From assembly GCA_020746875.1 (NCBI GenBank), contig JAGTJL010000006.1:744001-808000 (forward strand): a stretch of DNA of 64,000 nucleotides. The letters run 5' to 3'. The notes below the pieces were generated by a model that did not search any database, was not told where the DNA came from, and was given only the letters and a program-made list of their open reading frames with translations. The position numbers and the translations under genes were made by a program. This DNA comes from Rhexocercosporidium sp. MPI-PUGE-AT-0058. Its lineage: Eukaryota; Ascomycota; Leotiomycetes; Helotiales. Positions 1 to 10,345 of the stretch are shown here, in pieces; within the stretch, counting starts at the first letter, position 1, and every line of letters begins with the position of its first letter.

Positions 1-824
1 CAATGGGTGTGTGACAACTTTTCTCACCACTCTGTTTCCGCTGCAGACAGGACATTTATGCTTGATCGTCTTGCCCTGGCCTCCACAAGCGTCGCAAGAG
101 ACTTGTACCTGTTGGAAGATCCCAGGCGCAAGCATGTGCTTCTTGATCTGCACACCATGGCCATGGCAAACGTTACAAGTATCGACCTGCCCATCTTCAC
201 TTCCAGATCCGTCGCACTCGTCGCAGATCTGCTGTTTCTCCAATTGGAACTCGGTCGTGTGCCCATTGTAGAAATCTTTCAGGGGAACACCGACTCGGAC
301 TTCCATGTCAGGACCTCGTCTTTGTCCTTGTTGGTGTCCGAACCCACCACCACCGAAGAATCGCGAGAACATGTCAAAGGGATCATGGTGCCCGCCTCCC
401 TGTCCACCTTGCTGCCTTTGTTTTAAGCCTTCGTGTCCGTATTGGTCGTAGATTTTGCGGGATTCGGGATCGGAGAGGGCCTCGTAGGCTTCCGCGACTT
501 CGACGAATTTCTGCTTCGCGGTCTCGTTGCCACTGCGGCTAGCGTTAGTAAATTATGCAATTGTAGCGGCTGGGTTGAATGGGAGGAGTGAAGCCGTACG
601 GGTTCTTATCGGGATGGTATTTCTTGCTGAGTACTCGGTATGCACGCTTGATGTCCTTTTCTGACGCTTGCTTGTCTATCCCAAGTAGCTACGATAAATT
701 AGCTTAGATTGTACAGAATTAGTCATAACAATAGACATACTTTGTAAAAGTCCTCTGTGCAAACAGCTATTTGTATCATGCAGAATATGCATAGCAGCAA
801 GAGGGAAGTCGAAGGGAACCACAT
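1..824 (-). CDS. SCJ1: ER-resident DnaJ (Hsp40) co-chaperone, SCJ1-like, 3' end outside the window
   Basis: Three exons are visible on the minus strand: 741-824, 600-688 and 1-532, with introns of 52 and 67 nt; the C-terminal part lies beyond position 1. The start at 824 opens a hydrophobic signal peptide ([16 protein letters not shown]...), followed by a J domain carrying the HPD triad (YHPDKNP) and ending in a YDQYGHEGL segment. A Gly-rich linker follows ([18 protein letters not shown]). Next comes the zinc-binding region with four repeats, [24 protein letters not shown] and CPVCSGNR. Signal peptide plus J domain, G/F linker and zinc repeats is the layout of yeast Scj1 and human DNAJB11/ERdj3, partners of BiP in ER folding. 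Ydj1 and Mdj1 types are less likely because this protein has a secretory signal. The ER retention signal would be in the missing end. It is divergent from the PRP2 gene. Confidence 0.9.
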
Positions 825-1307
825 CTTTGCGCCTCCTTGCGCCTGCTCCTAGAAAAGCTTAGAGCTTTTAACAAATTCCAATTGAAGAGAAAAAGTCAAG
901 CATGAGAAAGAATGTTTATACTCCTGGACCTGGGAATATCAGAAGTGAATGTGGAGGTTTCTCAACAATGGCTATTGGAAAAGTAGAAGGGTGGAATGGG
1001 CGGCCAGATTTATTTGGCGGGCAGATACCGATACTGACACGCTGGTCTCTTAGGGAGGGACGGGATGAAATGACAGCCAGGGGTCGCAGCCGGATCAATG
1101 GTTGTTCCAGCCAAAGCTTAGCCTTTTGAGAGAAGGCAGAACTGCAACCTCGCGTGGAGTATATTTACTTTACTTCGCGCTATCCTCCATCTCATTCTTC
1201 TTTCTAGCCAGGTCTGTTCTCCACATCCTCCGCGACCTTCGGAACTGTGCTCATTATCCAAACAGCTTTTTTTTTTTAGCTACAATACCTAGCTCGCGTC
1301 AACAATC
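825..1307. promoter_or_regulatory. Shared intergenic region between divergent SCJ1-like and PRP2-like genes
   Basis: These 483 bases separate two divergent start codons and must hold both promoters. CCAAT-like words occur in both orientations (ATTGG near 975, CCAAT near 880). A pyrimidine-rich stretch with a T10 run sits just before the PRP2 start. No TATA box or clear unfolded-protein-response element was seen. Confidence 0.4.
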
Positions 1308-4300
1308 ATGAGCGGCAAAAAGTACGCCCTGCTTCCTATGGAAGATGATGATCTTGGACCCACGAAAGTTGTAGAGAGGAAGAAGGAAAAGCGACGCCAT
1401 GGCGAGAAATCATCTCGGAGGGAAAAGCATAGGGAACGAAGTCGAGAAAGAGAACGTTCGCCCAGACGAGAAAAGGATCGATCTCCAAGGCGCGAGGAAC
1501 ACCGATCGAAGGCCATTCGCAAACGAGATGTAAACGAGGCTGATTTCGAAGATCGATGGGGCGATGAAGAGTACATTTCCGAACCCGAGCCAGAGTTCCA
1601 GGAATCAGCTTCAAAACGAGTGAAGACTTCACATGAGGATGAGAACGAAGAGGATGGGCTGGACGACGAGGAGAGGGAGAGGCGGAAGGATCAGGCAGAG
1701 AAGGAGGCATTTGTGCAGAGATTACATGCGAAAGATGCGGATAAGACAAAGAAGATTGTCGAGGATCGGTCGTCTACGAAAGAAGGTACTATCCTGGCTC
1801 AACGGAGAGCTTTGGCTGAAGATGCAGCTGCGAGAAGTGCAGCTATGCCGGATCTACGAGAGAGGTCCCGACAGGACTACCTAAAGAAGCGCGAGACAGA
1901 AAGATTAGCACTGTTGAGGAAACAAGTTGCGGAGGAAACAGAGGAATTGCGCAGTGGTGCTAGGTTGACGGAGAGAGAGAAAGCAGAATTCGCCAAGAAC
2001 AGAGAAGTTCTGCGAATTGCGGAGGAGCGTCTTCGGATCGATGATCATCTTGATGGATATGCGATGCCAGATGATTATATTACGGAGAAGGGGAAAATCG
2101 ATAAGAAAAAGAAAGAGGAGGCTATGTACAAGCGATATGTGGACAGGGATGAATATGGTCAGGAGAAGATGGTTACGGAACACGACGAATGGGAAAGAGA
2201 GCAAGCATCGAAAGCTAAGGCACAGATCCAAAGTCGGGAACGGAATGACGACAATGAGTACGACTATGTTTTGGACGCTGAGCAGGGGATCAAGTGGATT
2301 CAAGATGCAGCGCTTCCTGGAGAGGGCAAAGGACTGAGTAAGGAGGAGAGATTCCTGTCCGAGCAATTGAAGGCGGCTGAGACGAAGGCATTGTCCATGG
2401 AAGAGACACGGAAAAGCTTACCCATTTACGCCTTTCGGGATCAGTTTTTGGCCGCTCTGGAAGAACATCAGATTTTGGTTATAGTTGGAGAGACGGGAAG
2501 TGGAAAGACCACTCAACTACCCCAATATCTACACGAAGCTGGATATACTAAAGATGGTTTGAAGGTGGGTTGTACTCAACCTCGCCGAGTCGCCGCTATG
2601 AGTGTTGCTGCACGTGTCGCGGACGAAATGGGAGTGAAGGTTGGAAACGAGGTTGGGTACTCTATTCGTTTCGAGGATTCAACTAGTGACAAGACTATCC
2701 TGAAGTACATGACCGATGGTATGCTGCTGCGAGAATTCATGACAGAGCCCGAGCTGGGGGCATATTCGGCTCTGATGATTGATGAAGCTCACGAAAGAAC
2801 TGTCCATACCGATATTCTTCTTACTCTCATCAAGGATCTTTCACGAGCTCGACCAGAGATGAAGATTCTCATTTCCTCCGCAACCATGAACGCGATGAGA
2901 TTCAGCGAGTTTTTCGATGATGCTCCTGTTTTCAGGATCCCGGGTCGAAGGTTTCCAGTCGATATTCATTACACGCCACAGCCAGAGGCCAACTATTTGG
3001 CCGCAGCCATCACTACGGTCTTTCAAATCCATACCTCGCAAGGCAAGGGAGATATTTTGGTCTTCTTGACAGGCCAGGATGAGATTGAGGCCGCTGAGCA
3101 GAATATTACCGAGATCTCGAGGAAGCTTGGAAACAGGGCAGCCGAATTGATCGTGTGTCCCATCTATGCAAACCTTCCATCAGAATTGCAAAGCAAAATC
3201 TTCGAGCCCACGCCTAACGGCGCACGCAAAGTTGTTCTGGCTACTAATATTGCTGAGACGAGTCTTACCATTGATGGCATCGTTTATGTCATTGATCCAG
3301 GATTTGTCAAGGAGAACAACTTTAACCCGGCAACTGGAATGTCTCAACTGGTGGTCGTACCATGTTCGCGCGCTTCTGCAAATCAGAGAAGTGGTCGTGC
3401 GGGTCGTGTTGGACCTGGAAAGTGTTTCCGATTGTACACCAAATGGGCTTACATGAACGAAATGGAGGAAAGCGCCACGCCAGAGATCCAGAGGACCAAT
3501 CTCAATGGTATCGTGTTGCTACTGAAATCATTAGGCATCAACGACTTACTCGAATTTGAATTCATGGATCCTCCTCCAACAGAAACCTTGATCGGGGCAC
3601 TGAATCAGCTCTTTGCTCTGCAAGCACTAAACCACAACGGAGAGTTAACTTCGCTTGGCCGAAAGATGGCAGAATTTCCTATGGACATCATGCTTGCAAA
3701 GTCTGTTCTTGCAGCGGACAAGCTTGGATGTGTGGAGGAAGTCTTGTCGATTGTCTCGATGTTGAGCGAAGCAGCTGCACTTTTCTTCCGACCCAAGGAC
3801 AAGAAACTACACGCGGACAGTGCTCGGGCACGTTTCACTGTCAAGGAAGGGGGTGACCATCTGACGCTCCTCAACATCTGGAACCAGTGGGTAGATAACG
3901 ATTTCAGCCCGATCTGGTCCAAGGAGAACTTCCTCCAGCAGCGGTCGCTGACCCGAGCACGCGATATCAGAGACCAAATCGCTAAGCTCTGCGAGCGAGT
4001 CGAGGTCTCCATGTCGAGTGTGGGAGCAGCCGAATTGGTTCCCATCCAGAAAGCTATCACAGCGGGTTTCTTCCCCAACGCAGCTCGGATACAACGAGGC
4101 GGAGACAGCTATCGAACAGTCAAGAACAACACTACTGTACACATACACCCCTCGTCAGTATTGATGGACTCCAATCCCCCCATAAAGATGGTCCTATACT
4201 ACGAGCTGGTGCAGACGACGAAGGAATACATGCGAAATTGCATGCCTATCAAACCGGAGTGGCTACATGAGGCAGCGCCGCATTACCATAAGAAGAAGGA

Positions 4301-4346
4301 TCTAGATGCGTTAGAGGACAAGAAAATGCCGAGGAGCAGGATGTGA
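1308..4346 (+). CDS. PRP2: Pre-mRNA splicing DEAH-box RNA helicase Prp2/Cdc28 (DHX16 orthologue)
   Basis: This is a single-exon gene of 1012 codons. The first ~110 residues are a highly charged Arg/Ser/Glu/Lys-rich tail, followed by a Lys/Glu-rich helical region. The helicase core carries motif I GETGSGKT (about residue 394), motif Ia TQPRRVAA, motif II DEAH (about 492), motif III SAT (about 523), the FLTGQDEIE motif and motif [14 protein letters not shown] (about 693). The HA2/OB-fold C-terminal region is intact to the end. Prp2-type helicases remodel the activated spliceosome before the first transesterification. Sequence between motifs ([25 protein letters not shown]) fits Prp2/DHX16 better than Prp16, Prp22 or Prp43. 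The chosen ATG lies just after a pyrimidine-rich leader. Many orthologues have an extra N-terminal helical domain, which I cannot find upstream. Confidence 0.95.
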   Translation: MSGKKYALLPMEDDDLGPTKVVERKKEKRRHGEKSSRREKHRERSRERERSPRREKDRSPRREEHRSKAIRKRDVNEADFEDRWGDEEYISEPEPEFQESASKRVKTSHEDENEEDGLDDEERERRKDQAEKEAFVQRLHAKDADKTKKIVEDRSSTKEGTILAQRRALAEDAAARSAAMPDLRERSRQDYLKKRETERLALLRKQVAEETEELRSGARLTEREKAEFAKNREVLRIAEERLRIDDHLDGYAMPDDYITEKGKIDKKKKEEAMYKRYVDRDEYGQEKMVTEHDEWEREQASKAKAQIQSRERNDDNEYDYVLDAEQGIKWIQDAALPGEGKGLSKEERFLSEQLKAAETKALSMEETRKSLPIYAFRDQFLAALEEHQILVIVGETGSGKTTQLPQYLHEAGYTKDGLKVGCTQPRRVAAMSVAARVADEMGVKVGNEVGYSIRFEDSTSDKTILKYMTDGMLLREFMTEPELGAYSALMIDEAHERTVHTDILLTLIKDLSRARPEMKILISSATMNAMRFSEFFDDAPVFRIPGRRFPVDIHYTPQPEANYLAAAITTVFQIHTSQGKGDILVFLTGQDEIEAAEQNITEISRKLGNRAAELIVCPIYANLPSELQSKIFEPTPNGARKVVLATNIAETSLTIDGIVYVIDPGFVKENNFNPATGMSQLVVVPCSRASANQRSGRAGRVGPGKCFRLYTKWAYMNEMEESATPEIQRTNLNGIVLLLKSLGINDLLEFEFMDPPPTETLIGALNQLFALQALNHNGELTSLGRKMAEFPMDIMLAKSVLAADKLGCVEEVLSIVSMLSEAAALFFRPKDKKLHADSARARFTVKEGGDHLTLLNIWNQWVDNDFSPIWSKENFLQQRSLTRARDIRDQIAKLCERVEVSMSSVGAAELVPIQKAITAGFFPNAARIQRGGDSYRTVKNNTTVHIHPSSVLMDSNPPIKMVLYYELVQTTKEYMRNCMPIKPEWLHEAAPHYHKKKDLDALEDKKMPRSRM

Positions 4347-4902
4347 TACCGTTTTGTGGACAGTAAGCGGGGCGGAATATCCCCGAATGAAAGCTTGTAA
4401 CGAGTAAGATTGTGCCGTTAGTGGTATCAGAAGCAAAAGTTGAGTCAGATTTACACACTGAACGTATAAGATCCCAGAGCTGCCTAGCGTGAGTATTGAA
4501 GTTCATCGACCAGCCGAGCTCTTAACGACGAACGTTGGTTGAACCTCAGTGTTGAGAGTAGCTATCAATAACCTACCATCACCGCAGATACACATGTGTG
4601 ACTATAAAAACACCAATTCACAGTTTGTCAACACTGCCAAGAATGAGATTTTCAAAAATAACACAGAATTTACAAACTGTCTACAAGTTTCTGAAAAAGA
4701 TCACACGTTCCATCTATCAAGTTCACCTACTAGCGTTGGAATCTGATAAACAATGACTCCCTAGCTCGGACAAACCTCACGCCGCGCTAACACAGCATTA
4801 GTATAAGTATCACCATCCCCTCACTTCTACTTCTCGCTTCACTTCTCGACCTTCCCACTTTCACTTCACTTGATAAGTTCCTACCACGACTAAAATACCA
4901 CA
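4347..4902. other. Intergenic region, PRP2 3' flank and methyltransferase promoter
   Basis: No gene is supported here. A short open frame near 4549-4746 has no family features. TATAAAAA-like sequence occurs near 4604, and the last 90 bases before 4903 are C/T-rich, as in many fungal 5' leaders. Confidence 0.4.
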
Positions 4903-5925
4903 ATGGCGCCCTCCCAACCCAGACCAGCCGTTACTCTAATAGATATATTCTGGTCCCTCCTCGACCCTCTCCTCTTCCTTGCCCTCTCAGCATCGTACCT
5001 GCCCCCTACAATTCTCACCCTGCTCCTCACCCAACAACTCCGCGTCTTCACATCTCTCTCCCACTTCAAAGACGTCTGGTTCGCCCGTTTCTGGGCGGAC
5101 ATCGGTCCTCAGACTCGCGAAAACGCTCTCCCGCGTGCAGGACCACTGATCGCTCAAGCCAGAGGTGTAGTGCTTGATATTGGACCGGGAAGTGGCGAGT
5201 GGTTGAAGTGTTTTGATAAGGGGAAGGTGACGAAGGTGTTTGGGGTGGAGCCGAATGCGGATCAGCATCGGAAGTTGAGGGAGAGGATTAGGGAGGCGGG
5301 ATTGGAGGGCGTATATGAGATTGTGCCGGTGGGCGTGGAGGAGTTGGGGGAGATGTGGGTGGGGATGGGGGAGGTTGATACGGTGGTTACGATTCAGGTG
5401 TGTTTGGTGCCTTTTTTTGATATTTTTGGTTTCTTGTTGGGGGTGATGATGAAGAAAGGGAGGAGGATAGAGGATAAGATTTGAAATTGGATAGTGCTAA
5501 TGAGTGAAAATAGTGTCTTTGCAGTGTTCCTGAACCTAAGAGAATGATTGGGGAACTGTATGGATATCTGAATGAAGGGGTAGCTGGATCGTGTATGAGC
5601 ATGTTGTTGTTTTTCCATGGCAGGGTTGGTTTCTTAAATGGTGGCAAGGTGCGTCTACTTCCATCACACCCGTTCCATTTAAATTTAGTCCTATTATGTT
5701 CCTGAATTCTGGGAATATGGTTCAAAATGTCTCAGAAAGCTAACAACTGTCAAAGCAACGATCGATCTCATCTGGCCGCAGTTCCTGGGTGGATGTTCTA
5801 TCACGAGGGATTCTGGGAAGTGGTTGAAGGAAGCTGGGAGTTGGCAGAAGGTCGATCTCAAGCAGCCTGCTGATGAGCCTTTTTGTCATGTTATTCCTCA
5901 TATCATGGGTGTTCTCACCAAGTGA
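4903..5925 (+). CDS. METTL7-like SAM-dependent methyltransferase with a one-base frame break
   Basis: Exons 4903-5397, 5514-5648 and 5756-5925 give a membrane-anchored methyltransferase. The first ~50 residues are hydrophobic and probably a membrane anchor. The SAM-binding motif I is VVLDIGPGSGEWL, followed by the acidic VFGVEPN strand end. Exon 2 begins CLCSVPEPKRMIGEL, the post-catalytic strand of this family, and exon 3 supplies FLGGCSITRDSGKW and ends HIMGVLTK. The family, related to human METTL7 proteins, methylates small thiol or other acceptors at ER or lipid-droplet membranes; the substrate here is unknown. Exon 2 changes frame at the G4 run 5577-5580. The upstream frame reads LYGYLNEG and the downstream frame GSWIVYEHVVVFPWQ, so one base is missing. 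Either the assembly lacks one G or the gene is a recent pseudogene. Without correction the frame runs to an early stop in exon 3. Confidence 0.75.
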
Positions 5926-6338
5926 GGGGTAAGTTTTGGTAGTATGGCGGGGTAACTATGGGGATGTTTTGAGAAATTGTGGTGGAAAGATGAGGTACTG
6001 ATTGTCTATCTTGGATCAGAGGATTGCTTAAGCTTTTTGGGTTGTTCGTATCCGATTTTAGATTATTTCGTAAATGTTTGCTCTTTATTACTTAGATTGA
6101 AAGAAATCGGTGTTGAATGTCGTCGGCAGAAGTTCGGCCTGAGGCGAAACTCCCGAGGTGCTAGTGCTCTGGCCGCGACCTGGAGCTAAAAGTGATATTT
6201 CTATATGAGGCTCGGTGCGCATTCACCATCTCTAGCCATATCTTCGAGATCTTCTCTCACGACTTCGAAATAATTTCCGAGCCAGATGCCTTATACACAG
6301 TATCTCCAACGATATCTCCACCCAAATCGAAGACCGTG
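5926..6338. other. Intergenic region, no gene seen
   Basis: The 413 bases hold the 3' flank of the methyltransferase gene and the leader of the TFIIIC gene. Two short open frames here carry no recognisable protein sequence. Confidence 0.4.
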
Positions 6339-7773
6339 ATGGAACAATACGGCATGCCTTTTGCGGCAATGAGCGCACCTCCCCCACCAAACGATAGCTT
6401 CTCTAGACCTCTCGCAGAACCTGAGAATCCCGACGAATGGGAATACGAGTACTCTACTACGGAAACCGAGGTTTGCCTGTCTATCCCATGTCAATTCTGA
6501 TAGCTAATTGTAAGAGACATTCTACGTAACTCTCGATCTCACAACCCCAGAAGTCCCAGCAACTCAGAGACAAATCGGCAGACGCAACGCCAAAGGCGCA
6601 CGATGGACGAATCCAGGCTTGGGAAAGCATCAGCGTATGGCTCGTCTCCCAGAAGAATCCGGCTACAAGATCGCGAAAGTCCTTCAAATCGACGATGAAG
6701 GCACAGCACAAACTACAGTCGCAGCAGAAGAGGACTCTGAGAAAGAAGACGAAGAAGAGGACATTGTGGACCGACCACGCAAGAAGTATAAGACGAAGGA
6801 GAAACCCGTTCCGGAGGAAGATCCACGAGCTACGGAGGTCCAGATTCTCGATTTGCACAGTGTCAAACCGTTGGTCTCGTATGATGGACATATCTTCGCC
6901 TGCAAATGGTCTGAGAATATCGGGACGGAATTGCTATTCATGCCACACGAAGGGGAAAGAAAGCTTCCGGTCTTGCGAGAGCTCAAAGACGATGTAGATC
7001 TCCTGGCTGCCTCGTCTGCACGCATCACCGCTAGGACAGCACATCTTGAGCGCAAAATCGACGCAGATCCCAAGGGCGCGTCTGCAAAGGCCAAGGCGAA
7101 GGCACAAGCAGCTGGTAAATCCAAAGTCCAAATAACCCGGGGATCGAGTGCGCGGAGAAATAACCAAGCACTCTTTCTCGAGAGGTTGATTGATTTGAAG
7201 GACGATATTGGAGAGGAGGATTATGTCACAGTCCATGCGAAGAGCCGCTTGACGAACAATAAGTGGAGGAAGGAAATGAAAGCCCTGAGAGTTGCGGAAC
7301 GAGAGCGGCTGGAGGAGGTCATTGCGGAGCGGAAGAATGGGCCGGAGATTGTCAAGGCGAGGGAGAGGTTGAAGCAAATGGATGAAGAGGATGAGGAGTT
7401 AAGGAAAGCGGAAGAGGAGAAGGGCGTTGCAGCTGGATTGAATGGTATCAACAAGCGCAAACGCCAGGGAGGAAGGCAGAAGAACGTTCCTGTTACGCCG
7501 TTGGACCTTGCAAATGCGGGTCAGGCAGGTCAGGCAGGTCCATCTGATCGTGGAGGGTCTGTTGATCAGTTTTCCAATGGGCTTGGTGGCAGTATGGACC
7601 AAGTGGGAACGCCGTTCACTGAGAGCAGCAATGCGGAAACCCCGAGATCTTTCGAGACTGGAATGGACGATGGTCAGGACATGTATGGCACTCCGGAAGG
7701 GGTTCAGTTCCAGGAGGATGGCCTATCTGACCAGGATGCAGATGGGGAGGATGATGATATCTATGAATACTAA
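6339..7773 (+). CDS. TFIIIC triple-barrel-domain protein (small RNA polymerase III transcription factor C subunit)
   Basis: Exons 6339-6470 and 6517-7773 encode 462 residues; the 46-nt intron begins GTTTGC and contains a CTAAT branch-like word. Residues ~30-60 read EWEYEYSTTETE then TFYVTLDLTTPEVP. After an acidic insert comes QILDLHSVKPLVSYDGHIFACKW, then GTELLFM. Together these match the TFIIIC triple-barrel domain found in human GTF3C6 and fungal Sfc7/Tfc7-type subunits. The C-terminal half is Lys/Glu-rich coiled coil with a long acidic, low-complexity end (DADGEDDDIYEY). The expected role is in the tau-A part of TFIIIC, which recruits RNA polymerase III to tRNA genes. No phosphatase-like domain, as in yeast Tfc7, is present. 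The start is the first ATG in frame after a leader and gives the acidic N-terminus usual for the family. Confidence 0.8.
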
Positions 7774-7972
7774 GACCATTTCATATAGAGGTCTTGCTCT
7801 CACGGGCACAATTGTACAAAATTTCCTCATGATCAAAGTCCAAAACCATGCCAGATACTAAGGAATGTGAAATGATGAGTTGAGCAGACTAACACTGTGC
7901 TTCATATTTTACCTCTTCCACGTCCTCCTTTTCTTTGTTTTTCCAATCGCTCTCCCTGTTCTCAACCGACAT

Positions 7973-9227
7973 TCAGAGATGCACATTGAAGAACGTCCGC
8001 ACAATCCGATATCCGCGCAAGTACTCTTCAAAATTACGCACGTTCTCGAAGTCTGCTCTGTCTCTTGTCAGCATTTCCCATCGCTCCAACATCGAATCTT
8101 AGCTGTCAAGTCATTTCGAGACGGAACCGTACCTAGAAGCCATCCACCCATGAACCTGATCCTCAAATGTCTCGCTATAACTCTTCGGCGACGCTTTTTT
8201 CAACGCCTCGATCCAAGGCTCCATGACCTAGCAAAGCCCACACGTATCAGCAAATCTTCATTCCCCACTCCCCCCCCCCTCTCTTCTTCTACGCCTTTCC
8301 CTTTCTCTTCCTCTCAGACTTCAAACAAGAACAACAGACAGAATCAACTCACCTCCGGCACCTCATCCCTACTCGGCAACACGCAATGCGGAATCCTCAT
8401 ACTCTCTGCATCCTTCACATTAAGCAGACTCGGATGTGCTTGCGCGCTCGCTTTGAAACTACTCCCCTCGCCACTCACCAACGTAGCTACTTTCCCGCCC
8501 CAGCAGAAGCCGAGAATGGCCCAGCTTTCTATCTCTGGGTTTGCGAGTTTGAGGGTTTCGAGCATGGGGAGGATGAGGGGGACTGTGTGGGCCGGCTAAG
8601 GTTGGGTTGGATGTCAGAGGATTAAGCTGAGACTTTGGGATTTGTATGGTGGGGGGGTAGGGGGTGAGAAAAAGGAAGGAAGGAGGTTACGTTTGCAGGT
8701 CCACTCATAAACTCCTTGATATACGCAAATTGCGGAGGCGTCTTGGGCGGATACATCGCTAGATCGGCTGGTGAATCGCCGAACCAGACTGGCATGAAGA
8801 CTTTGAAGTCTCCTGCTTGGTCATCTACGCTTGGGTAGCCTGTTGCAAGGATGTCGGCGCCGCGGATGGTCTGGATGAATTCTCCGAATATCTAGGGGTA
8901 GTGTATTAGTTGTTGTTTTGGGAGAGGATTGGGAGAGGATTAGGAGTTGGGGAGTTGGAAGGTCGGGGGATTGGAAATAGGGAAACAGTTAAAGTAGCGA
9001 CGAACATCGTATATGAATATGACGCCGCGCTTGGAATTTTCCGGACCGGTCTCGTCTGTGTCCTTTGTTAGATCAGATGTTCACTTGCAAATTTTGAGGT
9101 GATAGGTAGGGAACGTACAAGTTCGTAGACCGTTGCGGGTTGCGTATCTGCCTTTTGGAGTGTAGTTGTAGCCACCGCGAAGGACGACTGGGGGTCGGGT
9201 ACAACAGGCTTTGCTTTCTGTCTGCAT
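7973..9227 (-). CDS. Dienelactone hydrolase family protein (AIM2-like alpha/beta hydrolase)
   Basis: Six exons on the minus strand (9119-9227, 9006-9055, 8691-8891, 8595-8...[8353-8595], 8133-8227, 7973-8057) join in frame to 260 residues. The fourth exon is 8353-8595. The N-terminus reads RPPVVLRGGYNYTPKGRY, then ETGPENSKRGVIFIYD-IFG. The nucleophile elbow is GFCWGGK with Cys151. Asp197 in SRDEVP and His227 in DQVHGWM complete the expected Cys-Asp-His triad. Length and layout match fungal dienelactone-hydrolase-like proteins; the true substrate of most is unknown. Open frames seen on the plus strand over this region are shadows. The multi-intron model is supported because each junction preserves frame and the GT..AG rule. 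Confidence 0.85.
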
Positions 9228-9904
9228 TTGGTTACTTCTTATCAAGGAGGTTTGGAATCCTAGAACAAAGGGTCTCGAAATAGAAGCTAATTTCGCTGAT
9301 GGTACGACTATTCTTCTGTTGTATTTTACCTCTCTTTCAAAGGAAGTGTCTGCATGATATATATTTCTGCGTCAAGAAAATAACCCCCCCGGGGTAATGA
9401 GCAGCCTCGCATTGCCTATTCAGAGAAGATAGACGGTTCGAATCCCGAGACATGCAATATTCTCATGCTTGGAAATCACAAAACCAATGACACACATGGA
9501 AGGGAGTTTGATATGCGTGTGCGGTCAAGGATGGCGGGGATAGAATGGTTCTCGCTTGCGGGGTGGATGTACGACATATGTGCTGGAGCTGCGGGTGACT
9601 AGTAATCTGGCGTGAGGATTGCATTGCATGCTCGCAATTGCCACTTTGAGAGATAGGGTCTGGTGAGTAATCACCGTGGAATGTGTGAGGAGCACGTAAG
9701 AGCGGAATTAGAGGTGAGTGGAAAAGCGGGAGGTTTTGTGAGGGGTGGATGAAGAGTAATCAGGTCAGCTTTTGATTGCTAGCTAAGAATCCCGATCAAG
9801 GGGACGATTTCTTCGGTGATGGAGAAATATTTAAGTGATATTCTGTTCCCATTCGTGCATAGTAATGCTTGACGGGGGCTAAAGCTTGGGAGGGACTCCG
9901 GGGA
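9228..9904. other. Intergenic region, no gene seen
   Basis: No coding frame is supported. A GGTTCGAATCCCGAG word at about 9434-9448 resembles a tRNA T-loop/B-box, but the flanking stem does not pair. Confidence 0.35.
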
Positions 9905-10345
9905 TCAGTTAACAATACAAGTTGACCAGTTCTTGTCGGTCGTAGGTGAATAAATCAATACCTGCACATCACGCTCGAAGAAAATGAGTGGCTCAATGTC
10001 CGATAGCCATTTCCGAACCAAATGTGAATCACCGACTGCTTCAGAACCGGCCATTTCCCCCTCCCACATTTTCAAGTAATGCTCATACACCCTCGCAAGA
10101 CCAGTCATAACGGATGCTTTGTTTTATTTCGACTTCTTCGTGAATCTATTTTTCATGCAATATCTAGCGCAGATGTCGGGGATCAGTTCCTCTTGAGTGC
10201 TAGCATCAGCCACTACTAGATCATGGAAGAGGGCGTAATACAGGTCATGAAGCTTTCGTATTTCCCTCATAAACCAAGTCGCCATAAGAAAAGCCGAATA
10301 GAGCAACAGAGCAAAGGAACTCCTTTTTTTTTTTGGCAAAAGCAA
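9905..10345 (-). pseudogene. Relic of an unrecognised protein with one internal stop
   Basis: Two minus-strand open frames (10345-10124 and 10108-9905) are in the same frame and separated only by a TAA at 10124-10126 plus a few codons. Read together they give a 146-codon stretch with ordinary protein composition (ATWFMREIRKLHDLYYALFHD, then YEHYLKMWEGEMAG and KWLSDIEPLIFFERD). I do not recognise the family. Ancestral CAA would become TAA by a single C-to-T change. It could instead be two exons with an unrecognised splice or chance open frames. Confidence 0.3.

Noticed and set aside
7880..8625. Plus-strand protein of about 239 codons over the dienelactone hydrolase region
   Set aside because: It is antisense to well-supported minus-strand exons and has no protein features.
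9430..9450. Possible tRNA gene (T-loop/B-box-like GGTTCGAATCC)
   Set aside because: The T-stem does not pair beyond two base pairs, and no A-box, anticodon arm or acceptor stem can be placed at the right distance.
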